DNA of 64,000 nt, taken from the NCBI RefSeq assembly GCF_036245475.1, contig NZ_BTPM01000001.1, forward strand, positions 1,302,001-1,366,000. The letters run 5' to 3'. This DNA comes from Vibrio sp. 10N (GTDB lineage: Bacteria > Pseudomonadota > Gammaproteobacteria > Enterobacterales > Vibrionaceae). The position numbers and the translations under genes were made by a program. Positions 46,340-55,442 of the stretch are shown here, one piece after another (within the stretch, counting starts at the first letter, position 1; every line of letters starts with the position of its first letter). The notes under the pieces were generated by a model. The model worked only from the letters and a program-made list of their open reading frames with translations. It was not told the DNA's origin and made no database searches.

Positions 46340-46374
46340 AAAAAGACCCGCTTGCGAACAAGCAGGTCTTTTTA
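46340..46374. terminator. Bidirectional intrinsic terminator
   Basis: AAAAAGACC.GCTTG / CAAGC.GGTCTTTTT with CGAA loop, between the small membrane-protein gene and the converging chemoreceptor gene. Confidence 0.88.
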
Positions 46375-46402
46375 CTGTTATCGAGGGTGTGATTGCTATG
46401 GG

Positions 46403-48412
46403 TTAGCTTACCTTAAACTTCCCAATCGTCTTCTTAAGCTCTTCCATCATTTCAAGCTGTTTGTCGATTTTGCTTAGCATCTTGCGTGTGTCTGCCACGC
46501 TGTCTTCGGCCAGTTGATCCACAGACACGGTCTGCTGACTGATTTCACCGGAAGCGATGGCTTGCTCATTCACCATAGATGCGATCTCTTGAGACTGAGA
46601 GTCGATCATTTCCATCGTTTGATGAATTTCGCGTAGCTTATTGTCGACTTCCGCAATCATATCCACACCTTGCTCGGTTTTTGAGCGGCCAATGCGCAGA
46701 GAATCTACCGCGTTTGCCGCAGAGCTTTGTAGCGTGGCGATGATGCCTTCAATATCCACAGTAGACTCTTGAGTACGCTGGGCTAGGGTACGAACTTCGT
46801 CAGCAACGACTGCAAACCCACGTCCTTGCTCACCTGCACGAGCGGCTTCAATCGCGGCGTTGAGCGCGAGTAGGTTCGTTTGCTCCGCGACGCCTTTAAT
46901 CACCTCAAGTACACTAGTGATTGCGGTGGCATTGTCATTAAGAACGGCAACTACTTCCTCAGATTTAGAGACATCTTGGTAGATGTCATTCATCAGAGTG
47001 CTTGCATCATGGGTTAATGTTTGGCTCTGCTGAGAATTCGTTGACGCATCCGAAGCATGTTGTTGCGCTGTCTGTGCATTGTCCGCAATGCCACTGATCG
47101 TTTGTGACATCTCCGTCGAAGCGGTGGCAATTTGCTCAATGTAGCTCTTTTGACGGCCAATGGTGTTGCCAAAGTGCTCAGCGATACGATGCAGTTCAAT
47201 CGCATCGTTAGTGACTTGCTCAGTGGTTCGAAGGCTAAGCTGTGTAGTCTGCTGGATATCGTTGACAAAGATGTTAAACGAGCGACTCAGTTTGCCTAGC
47301 TCATCATCATGTTGGTATTCCAAACGTTGTGTTAGATCGCCTTCGCCTACAGCGATATTGTCCATAGCGGTGACAACATTGTTTAAAGGCTTAGTTAAGA
47401 AGCGATTAATGATGACCAACATGGCGATGCCGCTGATGATCAGCACCAACAGAATCACCGTGACTGTTCCCCAGAAAGTCGCTTGAATTGGCTCGCTAAT
47501 TAAGGTCTCCGGCACCATGAAGCCAACACGCCAATCCAGTTCGAGAGTTGGGTCAGTAACGGCTTCCACAAATACTAGGTGAGGCTTACCGTTAAATGAT
47601 ACAGAACCAATGGTTTGTTGCTGGCGGCTGACTTGATTTTGAAGTTCGGCAAATCCAGAGGTATTGGCAAATACTTTGTCAATGTCGGCTAGAGTAGGCA
47701 GTGTCGACATGTCAATACGGTCTTGAGTATCGTTAAATGCGATGATGCCACCATCAGAAGCAATTAAAAAGCCAGTGCCAACACCTTGATAGCGCATTTT
47801 ATCTATCAAGCCTTGCTTGATTTCTGTCCCTAGAATATCAATGCCTAAGACACCAATAAGTTGCTGCTTATTATCTTTCACCGTAGTTTTAATTGAAGTA
47901 ACAATACTTTTATCGTTGGCATCAATTTGTGGTTTTGTAATGAAAAGGCGATCTTTTTCTAGTGCTTCAAACCACCAAGGTCGCTTGGTAGTGTAATAGT
48001 CAAGATTGTTATAACGACCGTTGAGATCGAAGTATTCATGAGTATTGGCTGGGGCGTAGAAAACCGATTTGATCAATGGATCGTGCTTTGAAATAGATTG
48101 AAAGGTATCAACAATCGACTGATAGGTAGGGTCGCTATCTATGTTAGAGCCCCGCTGAGTATAGTTGGCAAACCAGTTGTTAATAAACGGGTTTTCTGCC
48201 AAGGTTGTGACCACACGTGAGCGCTCGCGAAAGAACTCGTGAATGGAGCGTACGGTTTTTTCAGTGACTAACTGAACTTCCTGAGTCACTTGACTCTCTA
48301 CAGAAGCGGAGCGCTGATTAACAATAAAATAGGAAGCGAATATTGATATCGTTACCATAATAGTGGCGATCGCTAGCACTAGCTTCTTAGCGATCGAATC
48401 CATCAATCTCAT
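46403..48412 (-). CDS. Methyl-accepting chemotaxis protein with dCache sensor
   Basis: 669 aa. TM1 ~11-31; periplasmic double-Cache domain (with [23 protein letters not shown] and GVLGIDILG); TM2 ~315-340; HAMP ([22 protein letters not shown]); signalling hairpin with [34 protein letters not shown]. The sensor domain differs clearly from that of the receptor at 27750, so the ligand probably differs. It is monocistronic. Confidence 0.92.
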   Translation of the reverse strand: MRLMDSIAKKLVLAIATIMVTISIFASYFIVNQRSASVESQVTQEVQLVTEKTVRSIHEFFRERSRVVTTLAENPFINNWFANYTQRGSNIDSDPTYQSIVDTFQSISKHDPLIKSVFYAPANTHEYFDLNGRYNNLDYYTTKRPWWFEALEKDRLFITKPQIDANDKSIVTSIKTTVKDNKQQLIGVLGIDILGTEIKQGLIDKMRYQGVGTGFLIASDGGIIAFNDTQDRIDMSTLPTLADIDKVFANTSGFAELQNQVSRQQQTIGSVSFNGKPHLVFVEAVTDPTLELDWRVGFMVPETLISEPIQATFWGTVTVILLVLIISGIAMLVIINRFLTKPLNNVVTAMDNIAVGEGDLTQRLEYQHDDELGKLSRSFNIFVNDIQQTTQLSLRTTEQVTNDAIELHRIAEHFGNTIGRQKSYIEQIATASTEMSQTISGIADNAQTAQQHASDASTNSQQSQTLTHDASTLMNDIYQDVSKSEEVVAVLNDNATAITSVLEVIKGVAEQTNLLALNAAIEAARAGEQGRGFAVVADEVRTLAQRTQESTVDIEGIIATLQSSAANAVDSLRIGRSKTEQGVDMIAEVDNKLREIHQTMEMIDSQSQEIASMVNEQAIASGEISQQTVSVDQLAEDSVADTRKMLSKIDKQLEMMEELKKTIGKFKVS

Positions 48413-48566
48413 AAATACTCCTTAAATTTAGAAGATTGCACGTATATTTGCGGGGATCCTAGAGGATTGGCGGCTATTTTCACACAGACATAAAATATTT
48501 AAAACAAATTATGAAGTGGAATAACCGAAGCTGGCATAACTGTCATGAGAATGATGGGTTTTATTA

Positions 48567-48607
48567 ATGATGTCATTAGTAAAGGTAAATGGAACTAATG
48601 ACATCAT
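48567..48607. terminator. Hairpin between the chemoreceptor and ABC genes
   Basis: A 14-bp inverted repeat ATGATGTCATTAGT / ACTAATGACATCAT with a 13-nt loop lies just after the end of the leftward ABC operon. No clear T-run, so termination is probable rather than certain. Confidence 0.55.
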
Positions 48608-48617
48608 CGGAATTGGA

Positions 48618-50405
48618 TTACATATTGCTTACGTTTTTTTGCTCTAGGCTGTCACCTTTCGATTCATTCAGCAGACTTGCGTATAGTCCATTAAATTCGA
48701 TGAGTTGCTGGTGATTTCCACGTTCGACAATTTCGCCCTTGTCGAGCACCAGAATAATGTCAGAGTGTTTAATGGTACTTAGGCGATGTGCGATGGCGAT
48801 GACGGTTTTGTCTTGATACAAACGACTCATCGCTTTTTGGATTAAATCTTCTGTAATGGAATCGACAGAGCTGGTGGCCTCATCAAGCATCATGATTTGC
48901 CCACCTTGCGCGATAGCCCGGGCAAACGAGATCAACTGCGTTTGTCCAACTGAAAGGTTTGCGCCATTTTTGTCGAGTTTGAAGTCGTAATTATTTGGGA
49001 GTTGATCGATAAAGCGATCGGCGTAGACGTAGCGTGCCGCTTCGATGACTTGCTCGCGGCCGACGCCTTGTTTCCCAAGCGCAATATTGAAATCGATGCT
49101 CTGCTCAAATAGGTGAACATCCTGCATCATCATCGAGAACAAATGAGCGCAATCTTCTGCCGCGATATGTGATAGCTCAATACCATTGAGCAAAATACTG
49201 CCTTCATAGTCGCGATAGGTCTTAGTGATCAAACGCATGATGGTTGACTTACCAGAACCCGTAGAGCCCACCAATGCGACTTGATGGCCTTTGTTCAGGG
49301 TAAACGACACCTTGCTTAACACATACGGTCCATCTTGTTTGTATCGGAAGCTAACATCACGAAACTCTAAGCTTTGGAACTCTTTGAGCTTTGGCTTGAT
49401 CTCATCACTTGGTAGCAATGTATGTCCTTCTTCCTCAAGCGGTTCTACAAATAGCTCCTCAATATGGTCAAAAGCGGCAAAGGAGCTTTGAATAGATGCA
49501 ATTTGAGAGGTGAAGTCTCGGATCGGAATGAACACTTTCTCTAATGTGTTGATAAAGGCAATCAACACCCCTAGCGTGAGCGAAGCTTCGAGCACTTGGC
49601 CGGAGCCAAACCAAATCATTAGCGCGATGGTGATTGAGGTGACGCCAGAGATAAACGCGAACAGAATCGCATCGTATTTGTTCACCTTCATCTGCGCAGC
49701 CAAAAACTCATCAGTATAGCTTTGGTATTTGGTCTCTACTTCTTGCTCGGCGCGATATAGCTGCACGGTTTTCACCCCAAGCAGTACTTCTTGCAGGTAT
49801 CCAATGCCTCTCGCAAGAGCAGAGCGGGTGATCTGATGCATTTGACGTAGTCGATTACGCACATAGACGGTTAAATAAATCACCGGGGGCATCACGACTA
49901 AGACCACCATAGTGAGCTTCCAGTCGATAACGAGCATCATGATCAAAAGGGCAATAGTATTTAAGCTGTCTCTGACTAGTCCCACCACGGCTTGGACAAA
50001 GGAATCACCAATGGTTTCCAAATCGCTAGTGAGTCGCGACAGTGTGATTCCAATAGGGGTGTTATCGAAGTAGCTACGCGGCAGTTTAAGCACACGCGAT
50101 ACCAACACAGAGCGCATATCGGCAATAGTGAATTGACCCGTTTTGCGGAGATTGTAGGCATAGGTAGTGTCGACGATATAACTAGCAATCAGCACAGTGA
50201 CTAAGTAAAGGATTGGCGTGAGCAAACCATCAATGTTGCCGTGAGACAGATAACCGTCGATCACTTGGATAATCAGCCAAGGAAATAGCAAACTGCACGC
50301 GATGGAGAGCGGCAGCATAGCGACACCTATCCACGCCGTACGTCGATAAGGCTGAGCAAATTGAAAGAAGTGCTTGAGGTATTTTACATCTAACCCTTTT
50401 AGCAT
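48618..50405 (-). CDS. mdlB: ABC transporter, MdlB-like permease/ATPase
   Basis: 595 aa from ATG 50405, chosen for GGAGG 8 bp upstream and the 7-bp overlap with the previous gene. Six-helix membrane domain followed by an ATPase domain: Walker A ALVGSTGSGKSTIM, signature LSVGQTQLISFARA (the LSVGQ variant is typical of MdlB), Walker B IMMLDEATSSVD. It forms a heterodimer with the MdlA-like partner; the exported substrate is unknown. Confidence 0.88.
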   Translation of the reverse strand: MLKGLDVKYLKHFFQFAQPYRRTAWIGVAMLPLSIACSLLFPWLIIQVIDGYLSHGNIDGLLTPILYLVTVLIASYIVDTTYAYNLRKTGQFTIADMRSVLVSRVLKLPRSYFDNTPIGITLSRLTSDLETIGDSFVQAVVGLVRDSLNTIALLIMMLVIDWKLTMVVLVVMPPVIYLTVYVRNRLRQMHQITRSALARGIGYLQEVLLGVKTVQLYRAEQEVETKYQSYTDEFLAAQMKVNKYDAILFAFISGVTSITIALMIWFGSGQVLEASLTLGVLIAFINTLEKVFIPIRDFTSQIASIQSSFAAFDHIEELFVEPLEEEGHTLLPSDEIKPKLKEFQSLEFRDVSFRYKQDGPYVLSKVSFTLNKGHQVALVGSTGSGKSTIMRLITKTYRDYEGSILLNGIELSHIAAEDCAHLFSMMMQDVHLFEQSIDFNIALGKQGVGREQVIEAARYVYADRFIDQLPNNYDFKLDKNGANLSVGQTQLISFARAIAQGGQIMMLDEATSSVDSITEDLIQKAMSRLYQDKTVIAIAHRLSTIKHSDIILVLDKGEIVERGNHQQLIEFNGLYASLLNESKGDSLEQKNVSNM

Positions 50406-52162
50406 GGGTTTGCCTCCGTTTCCGTTTGCTGTAGTAGCCAAGTCTCTTTGTAGTAATCACAGGTTTTCAGTAGCGTTGAATGGTCGCCTTTGGCGAGTAC
50501 TTTACCTTCGCTAAGCACGATGATTTCATCCATATATTCCAAGGCATTGACGCGATGAGAGACCACGAGCACGGATTGATGCTCCAATCTTGAAAACAGA
50601 CCTTCGAGTATCTTCCTTTCTGTTTCGTAATCCACGGCTGAGAGTACATTGTCCATAATAAGCAAATCGCAGGGCTCTAGCAGTGCTCTCGCAATACTCA
50701 AGCGCTGTTTCTGTCCGCCAGAAAGCATGACGCCTTTTTCACCCACCACGGTTTGCGCTTTTTCCTCAAAACGCTCCACGTCGCCAGCCAGTTGACTCAG
50801 CTCCAATACGCCTTGAACATCGTCGTCACTAATCGTTCGACTCCCACTACCGAACTGGACGTTTTCAGTGATGGTTGCAGAGAACAAATAGGGATCTTGA
50901 GTAATGGTTTTTACAAAGCGCCTCAAATCATTTCTGGAGAAGCTGGTGATATCGCGATCGCCAAGAAAAACGGAGCTACTTGGTACATCGAGATGGTGGT
51001 TAAGACAGTTCACTAGGGTCGTTTTCCCAGCGCCAATACTTCCTAAAACACCGACTTTCTTACCCGGCGGAATATCGAAACTAATGCCATCAAGGATTGG
51101 CGCATCGTCTTTAGAATAGCGGTAGGTAAGATTACGCACCGAGAAAGTTTGCCCTTTAAGAGAATCAAGCGTGTCTTCTGATAAGGTTTTGGTGTCAATC
51201 TCAGGTACCTCAGCGTTCAAGATAGTTTGGCAGCTGGCAATACCGACCATACCGCGTTGATAAATGGTCGCGATTCGCCCCAGTGCCATTAGCGGTATCG
51301 AGAGCAGCACTGAATAGGTTAAAAATGCGGTGATTTCACCAAGAGTCAGTTCTTGCTGCATCAACATATAGCCGCCGAGACCTAAGATGAGGATCTTCAT
51401 GACATTGTTAGCGTAATCCAACACGGGCATGTAGAACACTTGGATGCGAGTCAGCTTCATTTGGCATTTGAGCAGCTTTTGATTGAGTGCGTCGGTTTCG
51501 GCTTGTACCCAAGCTCCCATTTGTTGGCTTTTGATCAAGTCAATGGCAGAAAGGTAACTCATTAGTTCAGCGGAATATTTTTGTAATCGACGCATATGCT
51601 CCATGTGCAAATCTTTCATTTTGGTGAAGCCGATTCGAAAGATCACAAAGGCAATGATGATTGGGATCACCGAATACAGAGTCAATTCGGGTGAAATGCG
51701 CCACATCCATAGCGGGGTTAACGATAACGCCAGTAGGGTATTAAATAGCTGCAGGAATCCGACACCAAACATCAATCGAATCCCCATTAAGTCGTTATTA
51801 ACGATAGAAATCAGATGTCCCGAAGCGAATTTACTGTGGAACTCATTTGGGAGGCGATTAAGTTTTTTCAGCAGGATGTTTTTTAGCTCAGCTTCCGTTA
51901 TACGACCAGGGTTGAGGCCATAAATACGCGATAGTATGCGCGTAATGATCATCGCAATGGCCATCACTACGACGATAGAGACGTAATACTGCAATTGGCC
52001 ATAGCTTTCGCTGCTGATGCCATCAAGCAGATCGATCGCTAATTGGATGTAGCGCGGGATCTCAACTTGTAACCAGTTAACGAGGAAAATGAAAACAATC
52101 GCCAGCAAATAAGAGGTGCGATTTAAACGCAAAAAGTGCGCGATAAACTGGGTTTTGGTCAT
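50399..52162 (-). CDS. mdlA: ABC transporter, MdlA-like permease/ATPase
   Basis: 587 aa, close to E. coli MdlA (590). Membrane domain at residues 1-300; ATPase domain with Walker A GVLGSIGAGKTTLV, canonical signature LSGGQKQRLSIARA and Walker B LLIMDNVLSAVD, where Asn replaces the catalytic Glu. The degenerate Walker B next to a partner with an intact Glu fits an asymmetric heterodimeric exporter. It overlaps mdlB by 7 bp. Confidence 0.88.
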   Translation of the reverse strand: MTKTQFIAHFLRLNRTSYLLAIVFIFLVNWLQVEIPRYIQLAIDLLDGISSESYGQLQYYVSIVVVMAIAMIITRILSRIYGLNPGRITEAELKNILLKKLNRLPNEFHSKFASGHLISIVNNDLMGIRLMFGVGFLQLFNTLLALSLTPLWMWRISPELTLYSVIPIIIAFVIFRIGFTKMKDLHMEHMRRLQKYSAELMSYLSAIDLIKSQQMGAWVQAETDALNQKLLKCQMKLTRIQVFYMPVLDYANNVMKILILGLGGYMLMQQELTLGEITAFLTYSVLLSIPLMALGRIATIYQRGMVGIASCQTILNAEVPEIDTKTLSEDTLDSLKGQTFSVRNLTYRYSKDDAPILDGISFDIPPGKKVGVLGSIGAGKTTLVNCLNHHLDVPSSSVFLGDRDITSFSRNDLRRFVKTITQDPYLFSATITENVQFGSGSRTISDDDVQGVLELSQLAGDVERFEEKAQTVVGEKGVMLSGGQKQRLSIARALLEPCDLLIMDNVLSAVDYETERKILEGLFSRLEHQSVLVVSHRVNALEYMDEIIVLSEGKVLAKGDHSTLLKTCDYYKETWLLQQTETEANPC

Positions 52163-52295
52163 TAGAGACTTTCTTGTCGGTGAAACAGTTAGGTGAAGAA
52201 ATAATTTGGCTCATCCAATCACGTGCATGAATAAGTGTACACGTGACGCCATGAAAAAACAGCAAACTGTAATATTGATGGCCAAAGAATCAAAA

Positions 52296-52922
52296 TCAGT
52301 CAGAAGCGATTATCGTACGTACTTGTGACACGGTGGCCTTTGGATGTTGATAATCAACAGGCAACTCCACAATGGCGTGACCTTTAGATAGAAACAGTGA
52401 AGGGAAGCTGTTGCCGCCAATACTGCGAGCGAAAGCGATCTCTTTGAGCAAAGCTTGATGTGTTTCTTTTGCGGTGAGATCTCGCGTAAAGCGGCCTCTA
52501 TCCAGACCAATTTCGGTTGCGATGTCGATGAGAACGGAATTATCGCTCGGGTTCTTCGCTTCAAGATAGTAGGCGTTTTGTATCGCCGCGTACATTTCAA
52601 ACTCGGCGTCTTGAGCACGAGCAGCAATAATCGCGCGGCAAGCAGGATAAGTTGCGCGCCTTGGTTCGTTAAGCGTCCAAAAGTCATGATTGAACTCGGT
52701 TCCCAAGTAGCTCTCGATTTTGCGCCAGTACTCTGCTATCTGAGTTCGCATCTGCATGGGCATCGGCGTATCGGTATCTTCAGCCAGCCCACCTAAAACG
52801 TATTGGATTTCTACGTCGCCGCCTAGTGACGCTTTGATGGACTCCCAAGTCGGTTTATAGCCCCAACACCATGAACACATGGGGTCGTAAACATAGTAAA
52901 GAATGGCAGAGGGGGAGTTCAT
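52296..52922 (-). CDS. DsbA-family thioredoxin-fold protein (FrnE-like, COG3531)
   Basis: 208 aa from ATG 52922, which has AGGAA upstream; nine extra residues from 52949 are less likely. The active site is CSWC in YVYDPMCSWCWGYKPTW at the N-terminus; the helical insert and C-terminal GGNSFPSLFLSKGHAIVEL complete the DsbA fold. No signal peptide, so it is cytoplasmic, like FrnE-type dithiol isomerases. Role probably redox; partner unknown. Confidence 0.82.
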   Translation of the reverse strand: MNSPSAILYYVYDPMCSWCWGYKPTWESIKASLGGDVEIQYVLGGLAEDTDTPMPMQMRTQIAEYWRKIESYLGTEFNHDFWTLNEPRRATYPACRAIIAARAQDAEFEMYAAIQNAYYLEAKNPSDNSVLIDIATEIGLDRGRFTRDLTAKETHQALLKEIAFARSIGGNSFPSLFLSKGHAIVELPVDYQHPKATVSQVRTIIASD

Positions 52923-53067
52923 AGTGGGATTCCTAATCGACGTGTCCATGTCTAAGTGCTCACCTTAGCATGGATGGATTTGAGCTCAAAGGCGTGTTGT
53001 TTGATGCAGATTATAGATTTATCTTGATGATGATGTAAATTGTTCGCATTATCAAAAGGGGTGGAAA

Positions 53068-53703
53068 ATGAAAACAATTGTGATTTTTGGTGCCAGCAGT
53101 GGGCTGGGGTTTGCTGCAGTGCGCTATTTTGCTAGCCAAGACATCAAAGTTATTGGTATAGCAAGAAACCCACAAAAGGAAGCGGACTTGGATTCCCTTT
53201 GCGAAAAGCTCATCGCATGTGATGCAACAGAATTCGACGCTGTTAATAGCGCTGTATCAGAGTTACCAAAGGATGCGGTTGTGTTGTCTACCATGGGTAG
53301 TTTTAGATCGGATAAGCCAGTGGATTACATTGGACACCGCTATTTAGTCGATGCTTTGGAAAAGCACGGTATTCACCGCTTTTTAATGGTGACTTCGCTT
53401 GGATGTGGTGATTCATGGCAGTACCTTTCTGAACGCGCGAGAGCGGGCTTTGGGGCTGCAGTTCGAGAAAAATCGCTAGCAGAGGCGTGGCTGGCGAGTA
53501 GTGCACTCGACTATACCATTTTAAGGCCTGGTGGTTTGAAAGATGGTGAGGTCACAGAGCAAGGGAAATTGTCTCAACATGTGGAAGTTCATGGTGCGAT
53601 TCATCGCAGCGAAGTTGCACGCTTAGTGCACCAATTGTTGTTGAATGATGCAAGTATCGGTCAAATCTATCAATGTGTTGACCCAACAGTTAGCTACTAC
53701 TAA
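53068..53703 (+). CDS. NAD(P)-binding protein, atypical short-chain dehydrogenase / NmrA type
   Basis: 211 aa single Rossmann domain: IVIFGASSGLGFAAVRYF at the N-terminus (GxxxGxG) and YTILRPGGLKDGEV, characteristic of the SDR_a5/NmrA-like group that binds NAD(P)H and often acts as reductase or redox sensor. The Tyr-x3-Lys catalytic pair is not evident. It is monocistronic with its own terminator. Confidence 0.8.
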   Translation: MKTIVIFGASSGLGFAAVRYFASQDIKVIGIARNPQKEADLDSLCEKLIACDATEFDAVNSAVSELPKDAVVLSTMGSFRSDKPVDYIGHRYLVDALEKHGIHRFLMVTSLGCGDSWQYLSERARAGFGAAVREKSLAEAWLASSALDYTILRPGGLKDGEVTEQGKLSQHVEVHGAIHRSEVARLVHQLLLNDASIGQIYQCVDPTVSYY

Positions 53704-53705
53704 CG

Positions 53706-53733
53706 AAAAAGGCAGGTCAAATCCTGCCTTTTG
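53706..53733. terminator. Bidirectional intrinsic terminator
   Basis: AAAAGGCAGG / CCTGCCTTTT stem, TCAAAT loop, between converging genes. Confidence 0.87.
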
Positions 53734-53749
53734 TGTTTTCTAAATGAGG

Positions 53750-54064
53750 TTAGTCTACACGAGTATTATTCAGCGCATAGTTCCAAACGCGATAGAAGTA
53801 GAAAATGTAGCCAATGCCTAATGTCAGTATCGATATTACAAACCACAATAGCACGTGGCCGAGGTCGCTAAACAAGTCGATATCGCAATCCATTTTTCTC
53901 TCTCTTCCCATATCATCGACCACGTAGGTGCGGTTGAGAATGAACTTGGAGAAGGAATAGGGGAAAAAGAACAGCGCGATGCCAAAAGTGACGAAGCTTA
54001 GTATCAGCCAAATTAACAAATGTCCCAGAATATCTAAGATGGCGACGTCGGCTTTGAGTCTCAT
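53750..54064 (-). CDS. Small membrane protein with internal duplication
   Basis: 104 aa. Two homologous halves: ILGHLLIWLILSFVTFGIAL then YSFSKFILNRTYV, and DLGHVLLWFVISILTLGIGY then YRVWNYALNNTRV. Each half has one or two membrane helices, so the protein may be a pseudo-dimer. AAGGAAATCAAA precedes the ATG. It may belong to a vibrio DUF family (DUF6693-like, from memory), function unknown. Confidence 0.7.
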   Translation of the reverse strand: MRLKADVAILDILGHLLIWLILSFVTFGIALFFFPYSFSKFILNRTYVVDDMGRERKMDCDIDLFSDLGHVLLWFVISILTLGIGYIFYFYRVWNYALNNTRVD

Positions 54065-54081
54065 TTTGATTTCCTTTAGTG

Positions 54082-54110
54082 AAAAAAATGGCTTTCGTTA
54101 GAAAGCCATT
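54082..54110 (-). terminator. Intrinsic terminator of the metC-like gene
   Basis: AATGGCTTTC / GAAAGCCATT with a 4-nt loop; the minus strand continues into TTTTTT. Confidence 0.85.
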
Positions 54111-54120
54111 CAAACAAACA

Positions 54121-55326
54121 TTATTGAGTGACGGTTTTCTCTTGAATCACCGAATTATAGCGTTCAAAACCGGCTTTTAGATCTTCAATCAAATCTTCGA
54201 CACTTTCTAAACCGATATGAAGACGAATCAGAGTACCCTCAAAGTTTGGATTAGCAACGGTGCGCAGGGAGTGAAAGCTCTTTGGTTCGTTGGCGAGGAT
54301 AAGGCTTTCAAAACCGCCCCACGAGTAGCCCATGCTGAAGTGTTTCATGCCATCCAGCAGCGCAGTGGTTGCACGTGGGTAGCTCGATTTCAACACGAAT
54401 GAGAACAGGCCGTTACCGCCGGTAAAGTCACGCTTGAAATATTCGCTGCCAGGACAAGACTCAAGGGCAGGGTGGCGAACATGATCCACTTCTGGGCGCG
54501 TGGCTAACCACTCTGCAACCTTCAAGCTGCTTTCGGCATGCTGACGCAATCTCACATCCAGCGTGCGGATACCACGTAGGCCAAGATAAGCATCATCAGG
54601 AGAGACGCACTGACCCATGAGGTAGCTCTGTTCGCGGAGTTGATCCCAGTACTTCTCGTGAGTGACAGCGGTACCTAGCATTACATCCGAGTGACCTACG
54701 ATGTACTTAGTCGCTGCTTGAATCGAAATGTCGACACCATGCTCAAATGGAGAGAAGTTAACACCGGCCCCCCACGTGTTATCCAGCATCACAATGACGT
54801 CATTTTCATGAGCAATTTTTGCCATACCTGGAACGTCTTGCACTTCCATGGTGATAGAGCCCGGGGATTCAAGGAACAGAATTTTGGTGTTTGGCTGGAT
54901 AAGATCTTTAATGCCTTGGCCAATCATTGGGTCATAGTAAGTGGTCTCTACGCCCATCTTCTTCATGATGCTGTCACAGAAGTCACGAGTTGGCTCGTAA
55001 CAAGTGTCAACCATCAGAATGTGGTCGCCAGTCTCGACAAAGGCAAGAATCGCATTAGAGATAGCGGCAGTACCACACGGGTAGAGTGCACAGCCAACAC
55101 CGCCTTCGATCTCTGTCATCGCATCTTGGAAAGCAAAATGCGTGTTGGTGCCACGACGACCATAAAATAGGGTCTTATTGGCGCGGTTCACGGTAGCGTG
55201 ATGCTTTTCAGCGACAGTATCAAAGACAACGGTAGAGGCGCGTTGTACTGGCGGGTTTACGACTCCGTTTGTCCACTTTTTATCGCGGCCAGCGGTGACA
55301 AATTTGGTGGTTTTGCTTTCTGACAT
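54121..55326 (-). CDS. metC: Cystathionine beta-lyase (Cys/Met metabolism PLP enzyme)
   Basis: 401 aa from MSESKTTKFVTAGRDKKW; AGGGATC upstream. PLP-fold landmarks: YGRRGTNTHFAFQDAMTEIEGG, CGTAAISNAILAF, DNTWGAG and the PLP lysine in SIQAATKYIVGHSDVMLG. This is the MetC subgroup that cleaves cystathionine to homocysteine, pyruvate and ammonia. Related gamma-lyases are hard to exclude by eye. It is monocistronic. Confidence 0.88.
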   Translation of the reverse strand: MSESKTTKFVTAGRDKKWTNGVVNPPVQRASTVVFDTVAEKHHATVNRANKTLFYGRRGTNTHFAFQDAMTEIEGGVGCALYPCGTAAISNAILAFVETGDHILMVDTCYEPTRDFCDSIMKKMGVETTYYDPMIGQGIKDLIQPNTKILFLESPGSITMEVQDVPGMAKIAHENDVIVMLDNTWGAGVNFSPFEHGVDISIQAATKYIVGHSDVMLGTAVTHEKYWDQLREQSYLMGQCVSPDDAYLGLRGIRTLDVRLRQHAESSLKVAEWLATRPEVDHVRHPALESCPGSEYFKRDFTGGNGLFSFVLKSSYPRATTALLDGMKHFSMGYSWGGFESLILANEPKSFHSLRTVANPNFEGTLIRLHIGLESVEDLIEDLKAGFERYNSVIQEKTVTQ

Positions 55327-55394
55327 TAAAGATCCCTGTCTGTATTCAAACCGCAATGTGTTTGAGATTCATGCTTAGATAACAGCAATAAACC

Positions 55395-55430
55395 ATGAAG
55401 GCCAAAGAGTTGCAAGTCTTTGGCCTTCAT
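55395..55430 (-). terminator. Hairpin downstream of cardiolipin synthase
   Basis: A 14-bp perfect stem ATGAAGGCCAAAGA / TCTTTGGCCTTCAT with an 8-nt loop. The T-run is poor, so it could also stabilise the mRNA 3' end. Confidence 0.65.
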
Positions 55431-55442
55431 CAATCGCTATGA

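Noticed and set aside
54691..55170. 159-aa plus-strand ORF inside metC, and similar long antisense frames (529-924, 4005-4442, 9659-10111)
   Set aside because: They are antisense shadows of well-supported genes.
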